Position numbers and translations under genes: made by a program
NCBI GenBank assembly: GCA_910591455.2
Contig: OU342824.1
Span: 2,947,001 to 3,011,000, forward strand
Direction: 5' to 3'
From: Pholis gunnellus
Taxonomy: Eukaryota > Chordata > Actinopteri > Perciformes > Pholidae
Length of the DNA stretch: 64,000 bases
The notes under the pieces: model-generated
Told to the model about the DNA's origin: nothing
What the model saw: only the letters and a program-made list of their open reading frames with translations
The model's database searches: none
Shown: positions 52,634 to 64,000 of the stretch, piece by piece
How positions within the stretch are numbered: the stretch's first letter is position 1
Layout: the number at the start of each line of letters is the position of its first letter

Positions 52634-55600
52634 TGCATGCTGGCGTGTGTTTTCCCAGTATCAAGACGCCTTTGTGGGTGAAGCGACCCAGCCCTTCCCA
52701 AACCACAGTGAAGCTTCTGTTTCAGCTGCTGAGTCCTGCTTACTCAGCGTAGGACTCAGCAGTATCTGTGTAGGAGAGCGCGCAGCACTTGTTACGGACA
52801 CCGTTTTGCAGTGGACTAGGAAACAAAAGTTAGAACGTACTATTCCCCTCGATACTCATTGAAACACAAACAAATCCCAGCAGCCCATGCAGGCCCACTT
52901 TAAGGCCCTACTCAAAGGAAACTTGAGATACGCGACATTCCACACATGCTATTGGTCACTACAATTACCGGATGGTCACTGATTAGATTGCTCGGCTTTA
53001 AGTGGGGCTCCGGTACGCAAAGGAAACCCTCCCATAACCTGTTTTTACATCTTTTGCATCTGTTGCCACTTGACAGGAGCAAAATATACATTTATAATAA
53101 AATGTAACATTAATCATCTTTTGGCCAGTTGGGGCCAGTGAACAAGCCATAAACCCAACATTGATACATCATCTTACAAGACTCATCAAGAGTCCGTTTA
53201 ACAATCCAGGACCTGACTATCCTGTGATTTTGCATGTCCACTTTGCATGTTCACTGTCCATTATTCCCTCATGTAAATATGTGTCCCTGATTTCAGCAAC
53301 AAGACCTGAAGCCAGAGTTATTTATCATCTGTGAGAGTAGAGACATGTCTCCACTGCTTCCATTGTCTCCCGTTATATGAAGTTGTGGTGGAAATGTAAC
53401 AGATGCTCGTCTGCACAATGAAAGCAGTGTTTGGCCAGTTGGATGTTTTGCCAATACTGCTGTAGTCAATTAGAATGAATTAGTATGTTCTGCAAAATTG
53501 TATATTTTTTATATAAACACTATTCCAAAATTCTGCTGAAATCCAGGATATATTCACAGTAATATTTTATATGATAAAATATTCAAATTCATGATTTTCA
53601 ACAAACTACTGTCATACTGATATTTTCTCAAACAATCATCTCATTGTAATTAGATGGAAATCAGAGGTTGATATCCAGCTTTAGATTAGTTTATCACCAA
53701 AGTTGATCACTTTATGGTTCAGTTCAGTTTAAGGAAATCGCTGTGATTAGTGGATTCACTCACCGAGGTCCAGCAAATTCAAGCAGTAATATTGACATCA
53801 GTATTGACTCCATTACAGAGCGCTATGTCATCTGCATAGAAGTGGAATTGCGCTGAGGAGCGCAGGATTTAGTGTTTTTACAGGATCTGTTTAAAGCTAA
53901 TGTTTTATTCTGGGCGAGAAACGTTTTTTACAACTTCTGGCTGTGATAAACGGTTTCAGTTAAAACATGCTTTTCAATCCTACCGGCAGGTTTTGGGGTT
54001 CAGAGGGTTAAGCTAAGAAAGGTTGCTGAAAATGTGTCATCTTCGTGAAAGTGGTGTTTGCTGTCACAGGATATTGCTTTCATAACAGGCCAAAAGCCCT
54101 CAGCTAATTGGAATTAGAAAGTCCTCTCCTCTGTCCCATCACCATACAACTCTTTATGATATCTCTCACTCCTCATCTTCTCTCTGATTTTTCCTCCTCA
54201 TCATCTAGTCTTTCTGTCTTTCTTTCTGTCTCCGTCCATATCGTCTCATCTCTAACTGCACCCAACTGGTGGTTCAGCACCAACATTAATTACAGAGCTC
54301 CCATATGAGCTGCTGCGGTTCAACAGATGTATATATATAAATATATACATTAACTTTGAGTTCTGACTATGCTCTACCCTTCTATTTTCTCTTTTCATCC
54401 TCCCTTTTCTCTCCTCACCCTTCCAGCCTTCTTCCAGTGCTACTGAGTTATACGGGTTCTGTGAATACTGACTGCCATCCTGCACACAATCTAATCAAGT
54501 TTTCATGACCTCATATCTGTCTTTCTTCAACCATCCTTTTGTCTGTTTGCTCTCCAGGAGTGCAGGAGGATGAAGATGTCAAGCGGATGTTGCAGGGTTC
54601 CAGTATGGTTAAGGTAAAGCTCTTGCTAAGTAGAATCTATTGCTGGTTGTTAGTGATCACTCGATGAGATTTAATGGGTTCATCCATCACATGTAAAGGT
54701 CCGCTCGCCTCGCTGGCAGAAGCGACGAACTCTGAAGCTGCTGGGAGACGGCGTTACTATCTGGTGCCAGTCCCACAAAACCTCCAGCTGGGCCAAGGAG
54801 CAGCAATCCTGTAAGTGTTCTTTTAAATCAATCGGAGGCAATTTATTGATGCACTGGTCATTGTAAAAAACATACGACCACAGATGAGGACAACATGCAG
54901 GATACGAGGCAGAGGACAGTTTAGACTTCCTCATGACAACCACAGATTGACCGAGGAAGACAATTTACATCCAAATATGTCCCCAGTGCTTTGTTAAAGT
55001 TACATTTCACGTGACAGTATAAGGCAAATGGATCCAAAAACAAAAGTAAATTTGTCACGCAGTTCCAGATCGTGCCTTGATTGCTGAATAGGCTGACCTG
55101 CTCAGTTTTACACAATTTGTTCGTTATAAAACACACTTCATTCAAACTTGACCAAATCAAACTCATCAAAACCGTCTTTGTTGGCCTTTCTACTGTTCCA
55201 ACAATCACCAACTCTGGTTTGAGAGTTTGAAAGAGAGACTAAATAAGTAGCAGATATTTTTAAAAAGTAGTACCGCTTTAACATATTCATCGTTTACCAA
55301 GCTTGTTCACCAGCACGCTTTATGTTGCGTCGAACGTGACACACCAGAAAATGACAGAAATGCTACTCCTGTACTGGTAATGGGAAAGGAGTATATCACC
55401 TATTTTATGTGAGTTTTCCCTCATTTAAAAAAACCCTGTATATACGCACTAATGTTGGTGGCAAAAGAGTTTTAGTCAACCTACCCCACCCAGAGGTAAA
55501 GAACCATTTCCAAGTGATAATTGGTAACAAGCAGGCCTTTCCTCTGCCAGAAGAGCTCAGTGCTGGGCGTGTCAGGTAAAACATGGATACACAGTATCTA

Positions 55601-58600
55601 TTTTTGTTCGCTTAAAATGCCACTTACTGCTCTGTACACGACATAAAGTTCCTTGCACATCTACTCCCCCCTCGTCTCCGCTGTCTGAGGGTCACACGCA
55701 GTGCCCTGATTATAGAGCCCAACTATTTTTGGCCCATAAATGGCACCCGACGCTGCTGCAGTTCAAACAGTGAGATTATAGGACATTATATGGTGGTGGG
55801 AGTCTGCTATTTAGTTACCATACGACTCTACCACTGGGTTAGCTCTCCCAAGTGCAGGACAAGAGCCTCTAATTGCCACAAGACTAGATATGCTTGTGAT
55901 GTGGCACGGCGTGTTTGGTGTGCAGGTTTGAGTGACCCTCTATATCGGTTCACTTGTATCTTCGAAATAAAAATGTGGCTTCTTCATCCGAACGCAGCAA
56001 GGTGACAGTATCAAGTATTTAGAAAATGAAAATATGTTGTTTTTTTTTGCTTTATAACCCCCTTAATAATATAACAAACACTTCATATGAAATTACATTA
56101 CATTTTGAAGAGGTCATAGTGTACATAGACTCTCTGAGCATCTTCCTTAGGAACAGCATTAGATGTATTTTGAGCAGTATTTTGTCAGGTACACACAGTG
56201 CACTCCTGTAGTTTTGTGTAGTTTCAAGTGAAACCGCTGGCAAATAGAGATTGGGCAAACACCAGCTGACGTGTGGGCAACAGTGATGTTTGGTTTGGTT
56301 CCTCGACACAAACACGGCCCCGTTTGTGAGGGAAACACTGGTGAAACCTCGCTGTGTGTGTGTGTGTGTGTGAGTGTGAGTGTGTGTGTCAGACAGCTCT
56401 CCACTAGAGTGTCCACATTTAGTAGGAATTAGAATCAACAGTGCAGGGCTGTCATGAGTGCTGTTAGCAGCCAAGCCACTGTCTCCGTATACATTGAGGC
56501 TCCTGCAGAAACACAAGCTGGTATTTACAAAGAAGACCCAACAGGGCGCAGAAGCTACACCATATTGTAAAAAGTGGCGTGACAAGCATCAGTACATAGA
56601 TACCCAAAACAAATGAATAAGTTAAGATTAGTCAAACAAAAGTAAATAAATGGATAGAGACCATATACTATTATCTTTTCCGATATCTTTTATTATCTTT
56701 CTATGCTGCTCAGATGTGTGTCAATACAATATCTGTCCAAATTATATCTTTGTGTGTTTTAGTGACTCAAAAAAACACCTTAAATACACTCCACGCGGAG
56801 AATAACAGCATGAAAGAGAAAGTGAGCTGCCGTTGGTGCTAGAATGTAGACAGAGCAAAATGAATACACAATAATGATTATATTGTATATTATATTATAT
56901 CATATATTATATTCTTACAAATACTACCTCTAAAGTACTGTTTAGAGATAATGCAGAGAATGCAAGATGGAAACTGCGAGTAGACCTGGGTTTGAGTCTG
57001 TAAGTGAATGTCACAAATAGAACAGGTCAAAAGCCAGAGCTGTGATTGTGTAATGCATTTATTCAAGCATGAAGATGTCCTGTGGTTGGAAGAGCTGCGT
57101 AAGAGACTAAAGGTTCACTTTTCTCTCTTTATTTCTTCTCCAGTGACGTAAGGTTCAGTGAAAAGCCAGTTGTCAGAGAGATAGAGATGTAATTGTTTAA
57201 ATATGTGGATAATCATAGATTGTATAAAAAAAGTGAACGTAGTAATTGTGACGTCACACATCGGTTTGTGGACGAAGGTTTTGAAGCCTTGAATTTGGCG
57301 TTTTGTCTGTGGCCATCTTGGTTGTTTGGAACAAGAAGACACACAAGAGGGTGGAGCTAAGTACAACAGAACGCTGGATAATACATTTTCAGTCAACCCA
57401 AATTTTACAACGCCGTGGTAGCGATCTGTCAATAACAAAGTAGCCGCGCCCTAAAGCATACTTAGCTTTATCTTCTATTTTATTCTGATATGCCAAAATC
57501 AAAGGTAATCCGTGAGAATTCTTTTTTCCCTTGGAACGTTATTGACAATTCAGTTTTGTGTCAGTCACAGCTCACTGTATCTCAGACTCATGCACCATGC
57601 TACATGGGTTGCTTTCAAATTAATTCAAAGGTTTACATGTTAGTTTGAATTTTTGATTTTTTCGAAAAAAGTGACAACCCTACTCACCTCTTTTCTCTGT
57701 GTGTATCTCACTCTGTGTTGCTATAGTAACTCTTTACTGATAGTACAGACCAAAGACTTGTGACCCTTTAACCTTATAATCCCGAACGACGCCCAATTGG
57801 GCGTCGCAAGAGTGTTTTGCGAAGAAGAGCATCATATAAATCACTTTTCCGAAACGAATATAATGAATTTTACCCACATGCTATATATATACCTACTTAA
57901 CGACGAGATTCTGAGAAAAAATTCCAAAAAATGCATTTTACTCACTCAAAACACAATTATACACAAAGTAATATATAAACTACCAAGTTCTAGCACAATA
58001 CCACGTATTTCTCGGCGAGCTACAGCGAGCTACGCACTCCGAATGCAGATATCATCACAAAAAGAGAATCCGCAGATATCTTCCATATTTCTCTCCTTCA
58101 AACCGTTCAAACGTTACACCGTGGAACACACACAAGCACAACCAAACCACAGAGCAAAACATTTGAAACGCATCGTACCTTGAGCTGATTTTCTGGGTGA
58201 AAAACTTTGTAAATCCACTTAAATCCTTTCCTACCGGTCCCTCTCTTTTGTTTGAGAGTAAAATAGAGTTAATCGAGGCATTTATGCATCGATAGTCCTC
58301 CTTTTACTTTTAAGCGAATCATTTCGACGCTTGGTCTGTTGCGCAACTCTTTTGGAGTTTTAGTGGCTAAAAAGTCTGTCAATCACCTGACTGACCAGCC
58401 CACTGCATTCTACACTCATTTGCAAATCAACCAATCATAGGCTTCGAAAACTGCCAATACACACACAGGGAGCGACGAAAGAATCACATAAAACACATAA
58501 ATCAGGCCCCTGAGAGGTCAAAAATGGTTTAAAATGATGCCAAACTGCTGTATTAGATAGATTGAACACTTGAATATTAGAAAATTAGAATAGAACAGCT

Positions 58601-60348
58601 GGAAACCTGTTTCCAAAATTCGGAAAATTCAGAATTTTGGCTTGGCCTGGCATGAACTCTCTGTACTCCAATGTCTATCAACTTGGCCTGCTTCACTTTA
58701 TCAAAGCCAATTCTTTTTTAAAAAGGACTGCTGACATGTTGTGCTATGATTGTGGAGAGTTGTAGGCTTACTGCTGCATTATTTCAAAGACAAAAGTGCT
58801 TTTTTTCCCAGGCGAACCTGAACATTTTCAATTTGAGCTGTGTGTTATATTCATTCATCATTTACCAGTAACATATACACTGATATGTACATGGCGTCGA
58901 ACATTGAAAAGTGTAATAGTCGGCCCGTATCAACGCTCTGCCCGGGGACAGGGTTTGACCACAAGGAGCTCGAGGGCTCACCGAATGCTTTGACAGTATA
59001 ACAATTATGTAAATCATATGCCTTGCCCATCCACCAAATCTCGACCCATCTGAACACCTATGGTGAGATCTTGGACCAACACCACCACCACAAATGAGGG
59101 AATATCTTTTGAAAGGAATGCCGTTCATGCCAATGGTAGAGTTCAGCGACTGCATGACGTGGAGCACTGGGACTGTTTTGAGGGATCTTCAAGGTGTTTA
59201 TTCTTAAGGAACCCAGGGGTGTGAACTTATATGTATATGTTATCCGTCTGTATTGCTGAAACAGCAACTACTTCAAGTAGGAATGTGTCAGAAACCTTAG
59301 TGGTGCACAGTCCTGACCGCGGAAACTCTCTTTTTGTCCACAGAGGACATTTAGTCTTTTGGGTAGGATTTCAGAGATTTTCCATCCAAACTTTCATCTT
59401 GTGATCTTCTTGTTAAGGATCAATACTAAAACTAAAACTGTACCTCATAAAAACTGAGCAATAACCATAGACTGTATATAAGAAGTGGACGTAGTTATCG
59501 TTTTTCCTCTTCCTCCACCTTCTTCCTCTCTGTTCCCTTCACACGTCCCCAGTCTCAGTCATGGAGGTGGAGTGCGTGCGCGAGGGTTGCCAGTCAGAGA
59601 CGCTGCGGCAGATGGTCGGCTCCGTCCCTGAGCTACGGTGTTTGACAGTGGTCTTCAAAGGGCCCCGCAAGAGCCTGGATTTCGTGTGCCAGAGCCAAGA
59701 GGAGGCTCAGCATTGGGCCCGTGGCATCCGAACCCTGCAGGGGAGGGTGGACAACATGACTCAGAAAGAGAAACTCAACCAATATCCTAATTGTTGTTCA
59801 TTTGTCTACGCTGCATATGCAGAGACAATAGAGTGCTACTTTTGTAGGCTAACTAGGGAGTTAGCATAGCACCGGTTCCCTTGACAGAGAGCCGGTGGGA
59901 TCTTATTAGATTTTGGATTATTGCAGAAAATAAGCCCCGTGGGAAACAACGTTTTTGATACCTTTATGATTTTGGAGCCTAAATGCAATCTGCAAATTAA
60001 AAAGTGTTAAACTAACTACACCACAGTTGTATGACTCCAAGTCACCACCACTAAGCTAAAAGGCAGTCTTGCATTTGGCAGGATAAGGTTTATATCCTCA
60101 TTTAGCCACTTGTTAGCAACCGCCTTTTGTAAGATGCTTAAAAGCTTGAAATTCGTTTTTTATATCATAGAAGAAAACATTAAAATCTCTTAACCACAGA
60201 CCTTAATTCAAGCATCTAACCAAAAGCACATTCCAAAACAATTTGACGAGAGAACTGGTAAAGCAAAAGTTTGGACTCATTTACTGGTTTTAGACATCAT
60301 TCCTGCAGCTCTCTGTACTGACAATAATAATCCTACATCATATATACA

Positions 60349-60393
<45 letters not shown>

Positions 60394-61172
60394 TATGTCA
60401 TATACAATTATAGTAGAATATGTCTTTTTTTAATTGAAAATTACATTTAATAAATGACATCCTGTAGATGGATATCTTATAGCATATTAATTGCACCCTA
60501 TGTCTTTTATAGTAGAATAGTAATAATTAATTGCAGACTTATCTCCAGTCAGACAGTTTCTCCAGCTCAGACAAGCCTACAGGGAGTTTAGTCCAATCAG
60601 ATAGTGGCATGTTTGTCTACAGCCTCTCAGAGCCAATCAAGGACTCTGCTATTCCACCTCCCACCTCACCTCTTTTACAGGTCGTTTCAGACCTTTTTGA
60701 CGAGAACTGATCTTTGTTATTTGGTGAAAAAAATGATTATGTATCTGCTGCAATTAATCAATTATTCAACTAATTTTTGTGTCCTGCAAGGACCTTTGCT
60801 GCAGTCCCAAACCAGAATGTCAACATCCAGTAAAAATATATGTTTGTACTTTTGTCGCACTCCACTATTTTGATTGAAGGTAATGTCCAAAAAGACAACA
60901 CAAAGTATCTATCGGCAGAATCTGAATAATTAAGAATAACTTCTGTGCTTCGAAGCTCCATATTGGTAAAATGCCACCAAACACTTCACATGTTCCAGCT
61001 GTTGCTTCTTCCTTGACCTTGTTTGTGTGTCACCTGGATTCATTCTTATCTGAGTCGGGCCGACCAGAACCACGATGACAAGATGAGCTATGACGAGGTC
61101 CAGACGCTGCTGCAGATGATCAATATTGACCTGAGTGACCAGTATGCCCGTAGCCTCTTCCAGGTAGCGGAG

Positions 61173-61212
<40 letters not shown>

Positions 61213-64000
61213 CACAAACACACGCATATATCTGATTGACTTTGTGTCCCTTGGACGAAGTGAGACCAGCTAGGCAAACTAATCAAGGAGCGATTATCTT
61301 TGTCTGACTCTGTTCCTCCTGATAGAAATGTGACCAGTCGGCTGATGGTCGTCTGGACCACGGAGAGATTGAGGTGTTCTGCAGGGAGTTGTTACGGAGA
61401 CCAGACCTGGACACCGTGTTCATCCGCTACTCCGCGAACGACTGTGTACTCTCCACTGTGGACCTGAGGGACTTCTTGAAGGACCAGGGGGAGGACGCTT
61501 CACTCATCCACGCCCAAAGCCTCATCCTCACCTATGAGCTCAATGAGTGGGGTACGGTGCTAAGTGACAATATATTGCAAGTCACATTGATGCCCACTTC
61601 AGTGACCGTTCAGCTTTATGACGACATTACAGTGAGGCTGTTCTATAGAACAACTATAGACGCATTTCATGATCAAAACATCATTCCAACTAGTTCTGAA
61701 AAGCATAACCTGACCTAACCTGGCCGACTCTAAACAGCAAGAGACGAGGCCCTGCCTTCAAAAACAAGACAAAACATGGTTCTCTTTTATTTGAGAAAAT
61801 GCTCATATCAGCATGTAAGAAAAACACATATGGTTGAGCTAACATTTTGAACTGTATATTACAAGCTGCACTATGATGACCAGTTTGCTCACCATATAAT
61901 AGTTGCCCTCCTTTATTGACTTGTGTTTGTGCCTTTTGCCCAGTACAGCCCAGAAGAACCAGTTCATGACCCCCAATGGTTTCACCATGTACATGCTGTC
62001 TAAGGAGAACTGTGCGTTTAACCCGGAACATGCCAGGGTTTACCAAGACATGAGACGCCCACTGGCGCACTACTTCATCTCCTCCTCCCACAACACCTAC
62101 CTCACTAAGGACCAGCTGACTGGGGACAGCAGCACGGAGCCATACATCCGGTAAGTAACTGTATTTTGCTGTGTAGCTAGCTAACAAATCGGAGAGCTGA
62201 GTCATCCTATCATATGTTCGGCTTTATAGGATGCAATTGTGCGTTGGCCCTGAGAGCTCAACACACTGCAAATGAAGAAAAACACATGCAAAAGGACACA
62301 ACACAAGCAAATCAAGACACATCTTCACCAACTTAACGACACGACAACATCAATGTGACAACGGAAGCTGTTGCAAGGGGGACACTAAAAAGTGATGCAC
62401 ACGGCTGCTTGTTGTTGCCATGGTTTGTTGCTTTTGAAGTCATTGAAGCCTGCTCTCTGTCATCGTGATCACATGATGTATTAGAATAATAAGCAAAAGG
62501 ATAATGTTAGGTTAACAGCAGATACCTAATAATTAGGGATAGGACAATTTTATCGCAGATCGCGATATTCAAACACAATAAGTTGACCGTGGTGAATTTC
62601 CATTGATATCGTCACAAGTGACTTGAAAATGGGGTGAAAGATATTCGCCCTGAGATACTGAAGGTTCTGCACATTGTTGGGCTACAAATCACTGAGGAGG
62701 CCCTCAGTGATTTGTAGAGTTTGGGAACAGTGCCTGAGGACTAGCAGACAGTTCCCCAGCGCTATAAAAGGACAATGGCGGCTTTGCTTCAGTTATAAGG
62801 ATGTCAGCTTCCCTGGGAAAGCTCATGCCAAGGGTTCTGGAAATGAGACTCTGGTTGGACCAGAAGAACAGCAGTGCTGATTGTCCAGGATAGAACCCTG
62901 TTCCTTTGCTTCACAAGAAGTCCACTGAGGGGGTTCCGGCATAATAAGGAGGCCTCTTGGAAGCCTCCTTTAGAGCAGAGGTTTTCAAACTGTGAAGCGA
63001 GCCTCCTCAAGGTGGGCATGGGAGAGTTAAAAGGGGGGCACAAAGAGAGTGACATGAGACAAAAATACTGCGTTAGATGATAGGGACAGGTTCAGGGTCA
63101 TGTTCCCTTTCTCTATATAGCACATAATGGGAACCTGAAAAAGATGTTCCCCAGCTCGTCACACGCTTATTATGACATGGGTTATTGTGGGAACTCGTCA
63201 ACAGATTTTTTCGCTGTATGGCTCTCAATACAATCGGTCTACACTTGAGGGAACTTATCAAACAGCTGGAGTCATGGAATAACTAAAGGTCATAGCTTTA
63301 TGCTTCCTTCGGAGAAAACAAGCCTAGTATAGATGTTTTTGAAACTATCATGCACAAACATAATTACAGAAATTATGAACTTGTGTCAGAAAATCAGAGC
63401 GGGTGTTTGTACGTGCAGCCATGTTCGGGGAACATAGCATGGAGTTGAACATTGGAACGTGAGTTCCTGACGACACGTCCCGTTTTTCATTTCAGTCCCA
63501 AACCGAATCACAATAGGAGAGTTAAGGTGTTAAAATATTATAGAACCGGGGAACTTAGGGCCCTGGGAACATAGATACGCTCCCAGGCCAGACTACATCC
63601 CAAAGATGTAGTTCATGGTGCATGAGCACAAGTAAAATTCAATATAAAACTCCTCTAATGATGAAACTTCTTCTTTCACCAAAACATATATCGAAAAGAT
63701 GCTAATTGGGCATTTTGATAGGAATGCATGATGTGGACAGGAACACAGCTAGTCTCTGGATGTTGCTGCAATCGCTACAAGTCGCCGGCAGAAAGAGCTA
63801 AATGAGACGTTTACTCAGGGAGTCACAGATAATGATTTTTTATCATTTTTTTCTCTTAGAGCCTTGAAACATGGCTGCCGCTGTGTGGAGCTGGACTGTT
63901 GGGATGGAGATAAGGGAGAGCCAGTCCTCTATCACGGACACACACTCACCTCCAAAGTACCCTTTGTCAAAGTCATTGAGACCATCAACGACTATGCTTT
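49522..64000 (+). CDS. plcd3: plcd3: phosphoinositide phospholipase C delta 3, 5' part (joined exons)
   Basis: Eight exons, each listed separately, give the first 395 residues before the window ends; the family is about 790 long. PH domain about 35-150; EF-hand loops DQNHDDKMSYDE and DQSADGRLDHGE; X-domain from about 316. Catalytic residues known in PLC-delta1 (His311, Glu341, Asp343, His356) correspond to H329, E359, D361 and H374, so the enzyme should hydrolyse PIP2 to IP3 and diacylglycerol. The N-terminus (MLGNRKKAAPAVKNG) and the SVMEVECVREGCQSETL block fit teleost plcd3. The intron after exon 4 is AT-AC. Confidence 0.93.
51545..52026 (+). repeat. Interspersed repeat family C, copy 2
   Basis: It matches 3243-3665 in order, from gcctgtggacaaacgcggta through gagcaccagagtcc and ggcagggtctgacagtct to gaggcatcagtattaca and aaaagttcctcacag. 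It is directly followed by an L2-type tail. Confidence 0.7.
52070..52154 (+). repeat. L2-type LINE/SINE 3' tail
   Basis: aagtcgctttggataaaagc followed by gtctgctaaatgactg and five taatg pentamers is the well-known 3' end shared by fish L2-clade LINEs (UnaL2 type) and their dependent SINEs. The hairpin plus short repeat is what the reverse transcriptase recognises. Only the tail is present. Confidence 0.75.
52593..52632. repeat. (GT)n microsatellite
   Basis: A GT dinucleotide run of about 40 bases in plcd3 intron 1. Confidence 0.9.
54558..54613 (+). CDS. plcd3: plcd3 exon 2
   Basis: Acceptor ctctccag, donor gttaag|gtaaag, phase 1 to 0. It encodes VQEDEDVKRMLQGSSMVK, the PLC-delta segment before the PH domain. 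Confidence 0.93.
54699..54810 (+). CDS. plcd3: plcd3 exon 3: PH domain
   Basis: Acceptor tgtaaag (weak pyrimidine tract), donor aatcct|gtaagt, phase 0 to 1. It encodes VRSPRWQKRRTLKLLGDGVT then IWCQSHKTSSWAKEQQS. Confidence 0.92.
57213..57480 (+). repeat. Interspersed repeat family A, copy 3 (partial)
   Basis: The blocks catagattgtataaaaaaagt, gtgacgtcacacatcggttt, ggccatcttgg and gccctaaagcatact follow the 6842-7331 copy. The 3' half is missing. Confidence 0.6.
57787..57806. repeat. Perfect 20-bp palindrome
   Basis: cgacgcccaattgggcgtcg equals its own reverse complement. It begins an AT-rich block (to about 58540) that looks repeat-like but has no second copy in this window. Confidence 0.9.
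58660..59225 (+). mobile_element. Decayed Tc1/mariner-like transposase remnant
   Basis: Phrases such as catctgaacacctatgg, gagatcttggacc and aatgagggaatatctttt are those of the C-terminal part of a fish Tc1-like transposase. Frames are broken throughout, so no protein is expected. Confidence 0.5.
59553..59781 (+). CDS. plcd3: plcd3 exon 4: PH domain, ends at a U12-type donor
   Basis: Acceptor gtccccag, phase 1. It encodes SVMEVECVREGCQSETLRQM, CLTVVFKGPRKSLDFVCQSQ and EEAQHWARGIRTLQ. It ends in aacca followed by atatcctaa, a U12 AT-type donor, with no usable GT nearby. Phase 2 joins with exon 5 to make the family's LNHWIHSYL. Confidence 0.93.
59825..60320 (+). repeat. Interspersed repeat family B, copy 3
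   Basis: The blocks agagtgctacttttgtaggc, gcaccggttcccttgac and tggattattgcagaaaataa follow the copies at 14733 and 29836. It sits just inside the U12-type intron. Confidence 0.65.
60350..60388. repeat. (AT)n microsatellite
   Basis: A simple AT run inside plcd3 intron 4. Confidence 0.9.
61034..61163 (+). CDS. plcd3: plcd3 exon 5: first EF-hand
   Basis: It starts after the non-canonical acceptor gtcac. The leading c completes His (ca+c), then WIHSYLSRADQNHDDKMSYD and EVQTLLQMINIDLSDQYARS. Donor ttccag|gtagcg, phase 2 to 0. The EF loop has D-x-N-x-D ligands. Confidence 0.94.
61172..61222. repeat. (CA)n microsatellite, interrupted
   Basis: CA run with AAAC interruptions beginning eight bases past the exon 5 donor. 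Confidence 0.9.
61326..61551 (+). CDS. plcd3: plcd3 exon 6: EF-hands
   Basis: Acceptor cctgatag, donor gtggg|gtacgg, phase 0 to 1. It encodes KCDQSADGRLDHGEIEVFCR, then LRDFLKDQGEDASL and ILTYELNEW. The second loop is a canonical EF-hand. Confidence 0.95.
61949..62150 (+). CDS. plcd3: plcd3 exon 7: start of catalytic X domain
   Basis: Acceptor cagtacag, donor atccg|gtaagt, phase 1 to 2. It encodes AQKNQFMTPNGFTMYMLS and then LAHYFISSSHNTYLTKDQLT, with catalytic H329 and calcium ligand N330. Confidence 0.97.
62151..63859 (+). other. plcd3 intron 7
   Basis: No exon is supported. A hAT-like terminal phrase (gcagaggttttcaaactgtg near 62974) suggests a dispersed repeat fragment; nothing else is recognised. 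Confidence 0.4.
63860..64000 (+). CDS. plcd3: plcd3 exon 8: X domain, cut by window end
   Basis: Acceptor ttctcttag, phase 2. It encodes RALKHGCRCVELDCWDGDKG then EPVLYHGHTLTSKVPFVKVI, carrying E359, D361 and H374. The exon runs off the window. Confidence 0.95.

Larger units (their letters stand above)
49613..54557 (+). other. plcd3 intron 1
   Basis: No exon is supported. It holds a C18 run (49712-49729), a family C repeat, an L2-type tail, a GT microsatellite (52593-52632) and otherwise AT-rich DNA with nothing further recognised. Confidence 0.5.
54811..59552 (+). other. plcd3 intron 3
   Basis: No exon is supported. Contents are a TG microsatellite (about 56352-56390), a partial family A repeat (57213-57480), a palindrome-bearing repeat-like block (57780-58540), a Tc1-like remnant and a short family A end at 59464-59497. 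Confidence 0.5.
59782..61033 (+). other. plcd3: plcd3 intron 4: AT-AC U12-type intron
   Basis: The 5' end atatcctaa (59782-59790) matches the U12 AT-AC donor consensus ATATCCTT at seven of eight positions. The branch site ttccttgac (61009-61017) fits TTCCTTRAY perfectly. The intron ends ...gtcac, 17 nt after the branch adenosine. It contains a family B repeat (59825-60320) and an AT microsatellite (60350-60388). Confidence 0.9.

Noticed and set aside
57797..58183. 128-codon open frame starting inside the palindrome
   Set aside because: No recognisable domain, no splice context and repeat-like composition; treated as a repeat block.
58660..59225. Possible extra plcd3 exon
   Set aside because: The sequence resembles a decayed Tc1 transposase and exon 3 joins exon 4 directly in phase.

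Overview
The window is vertebrate nuclear DNA, almost certainly from a spiny-rayed (percomorph-type) teleost. Three multi-exon genes with GT-AG introns, abundant (CA)n microsatellites and many typical teleost interspersed repeats (hAT, Tc1-like, an L2-type tail, tRNA-derived SINE) point that way. There is no prokaryotic operon structure, CRISPR array or rRNA. Family assignments rest on remembered family sequences, because no database search could be run.

Layout. 1-10.2 kb: non-coding, repeat-rich DNA with no exon I can support. 10.4-36.7 kb, plus strand: an arhgap23-type Rho GTPase-activating protein (PDZ, PH and RhoGAP domains) in 23 coding exons plus one candidate alternative first exon, with a likely 3' UTR to about 38.9 kb. 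All exon phases agree once one extra base in a C8 run (20027-20034) is discounted. 40.35-47.16 kb, minus strand: acbd4, a tail-anchored acyl-CoA-binding protein with an FFAT-like motif, converging tail-to-tail on arhgap23. 49.52-64.0 kb, plus strand: the 5' half of plcd3, a phosphoinositide phospholipase C delta (PH, EF-hands, start of the catalytic X domain), cut by the window end. acbd4 and plcd3 are head-to-head across about 2.4 kb, the arrangement I recall for human ACBD4/PLCD3 on 17q21; human ARHGAP23 lies further away on the same arm.

Functionally the genes are neighbours, not an operon. Arhgap23 would switch off Rho-family GTPases, Acbd4 would bind acyl-CoA and tether peroxisomes to the ER, and Plcd3 would cleave PIP2.

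The most notable observations are an AT-AC U12-type (minor spliceosome) intron in plcd3 with textbook donor, branch point and acceptor; a 114-nt, frame-preserving, stop-free intron directly after the FFAT exon of acbd4; the one-base frame break in arhgap23; two hAT insertions with intact 8-bp target duplications; and several near-perfect hairpins. I see no wholly new biological system here.
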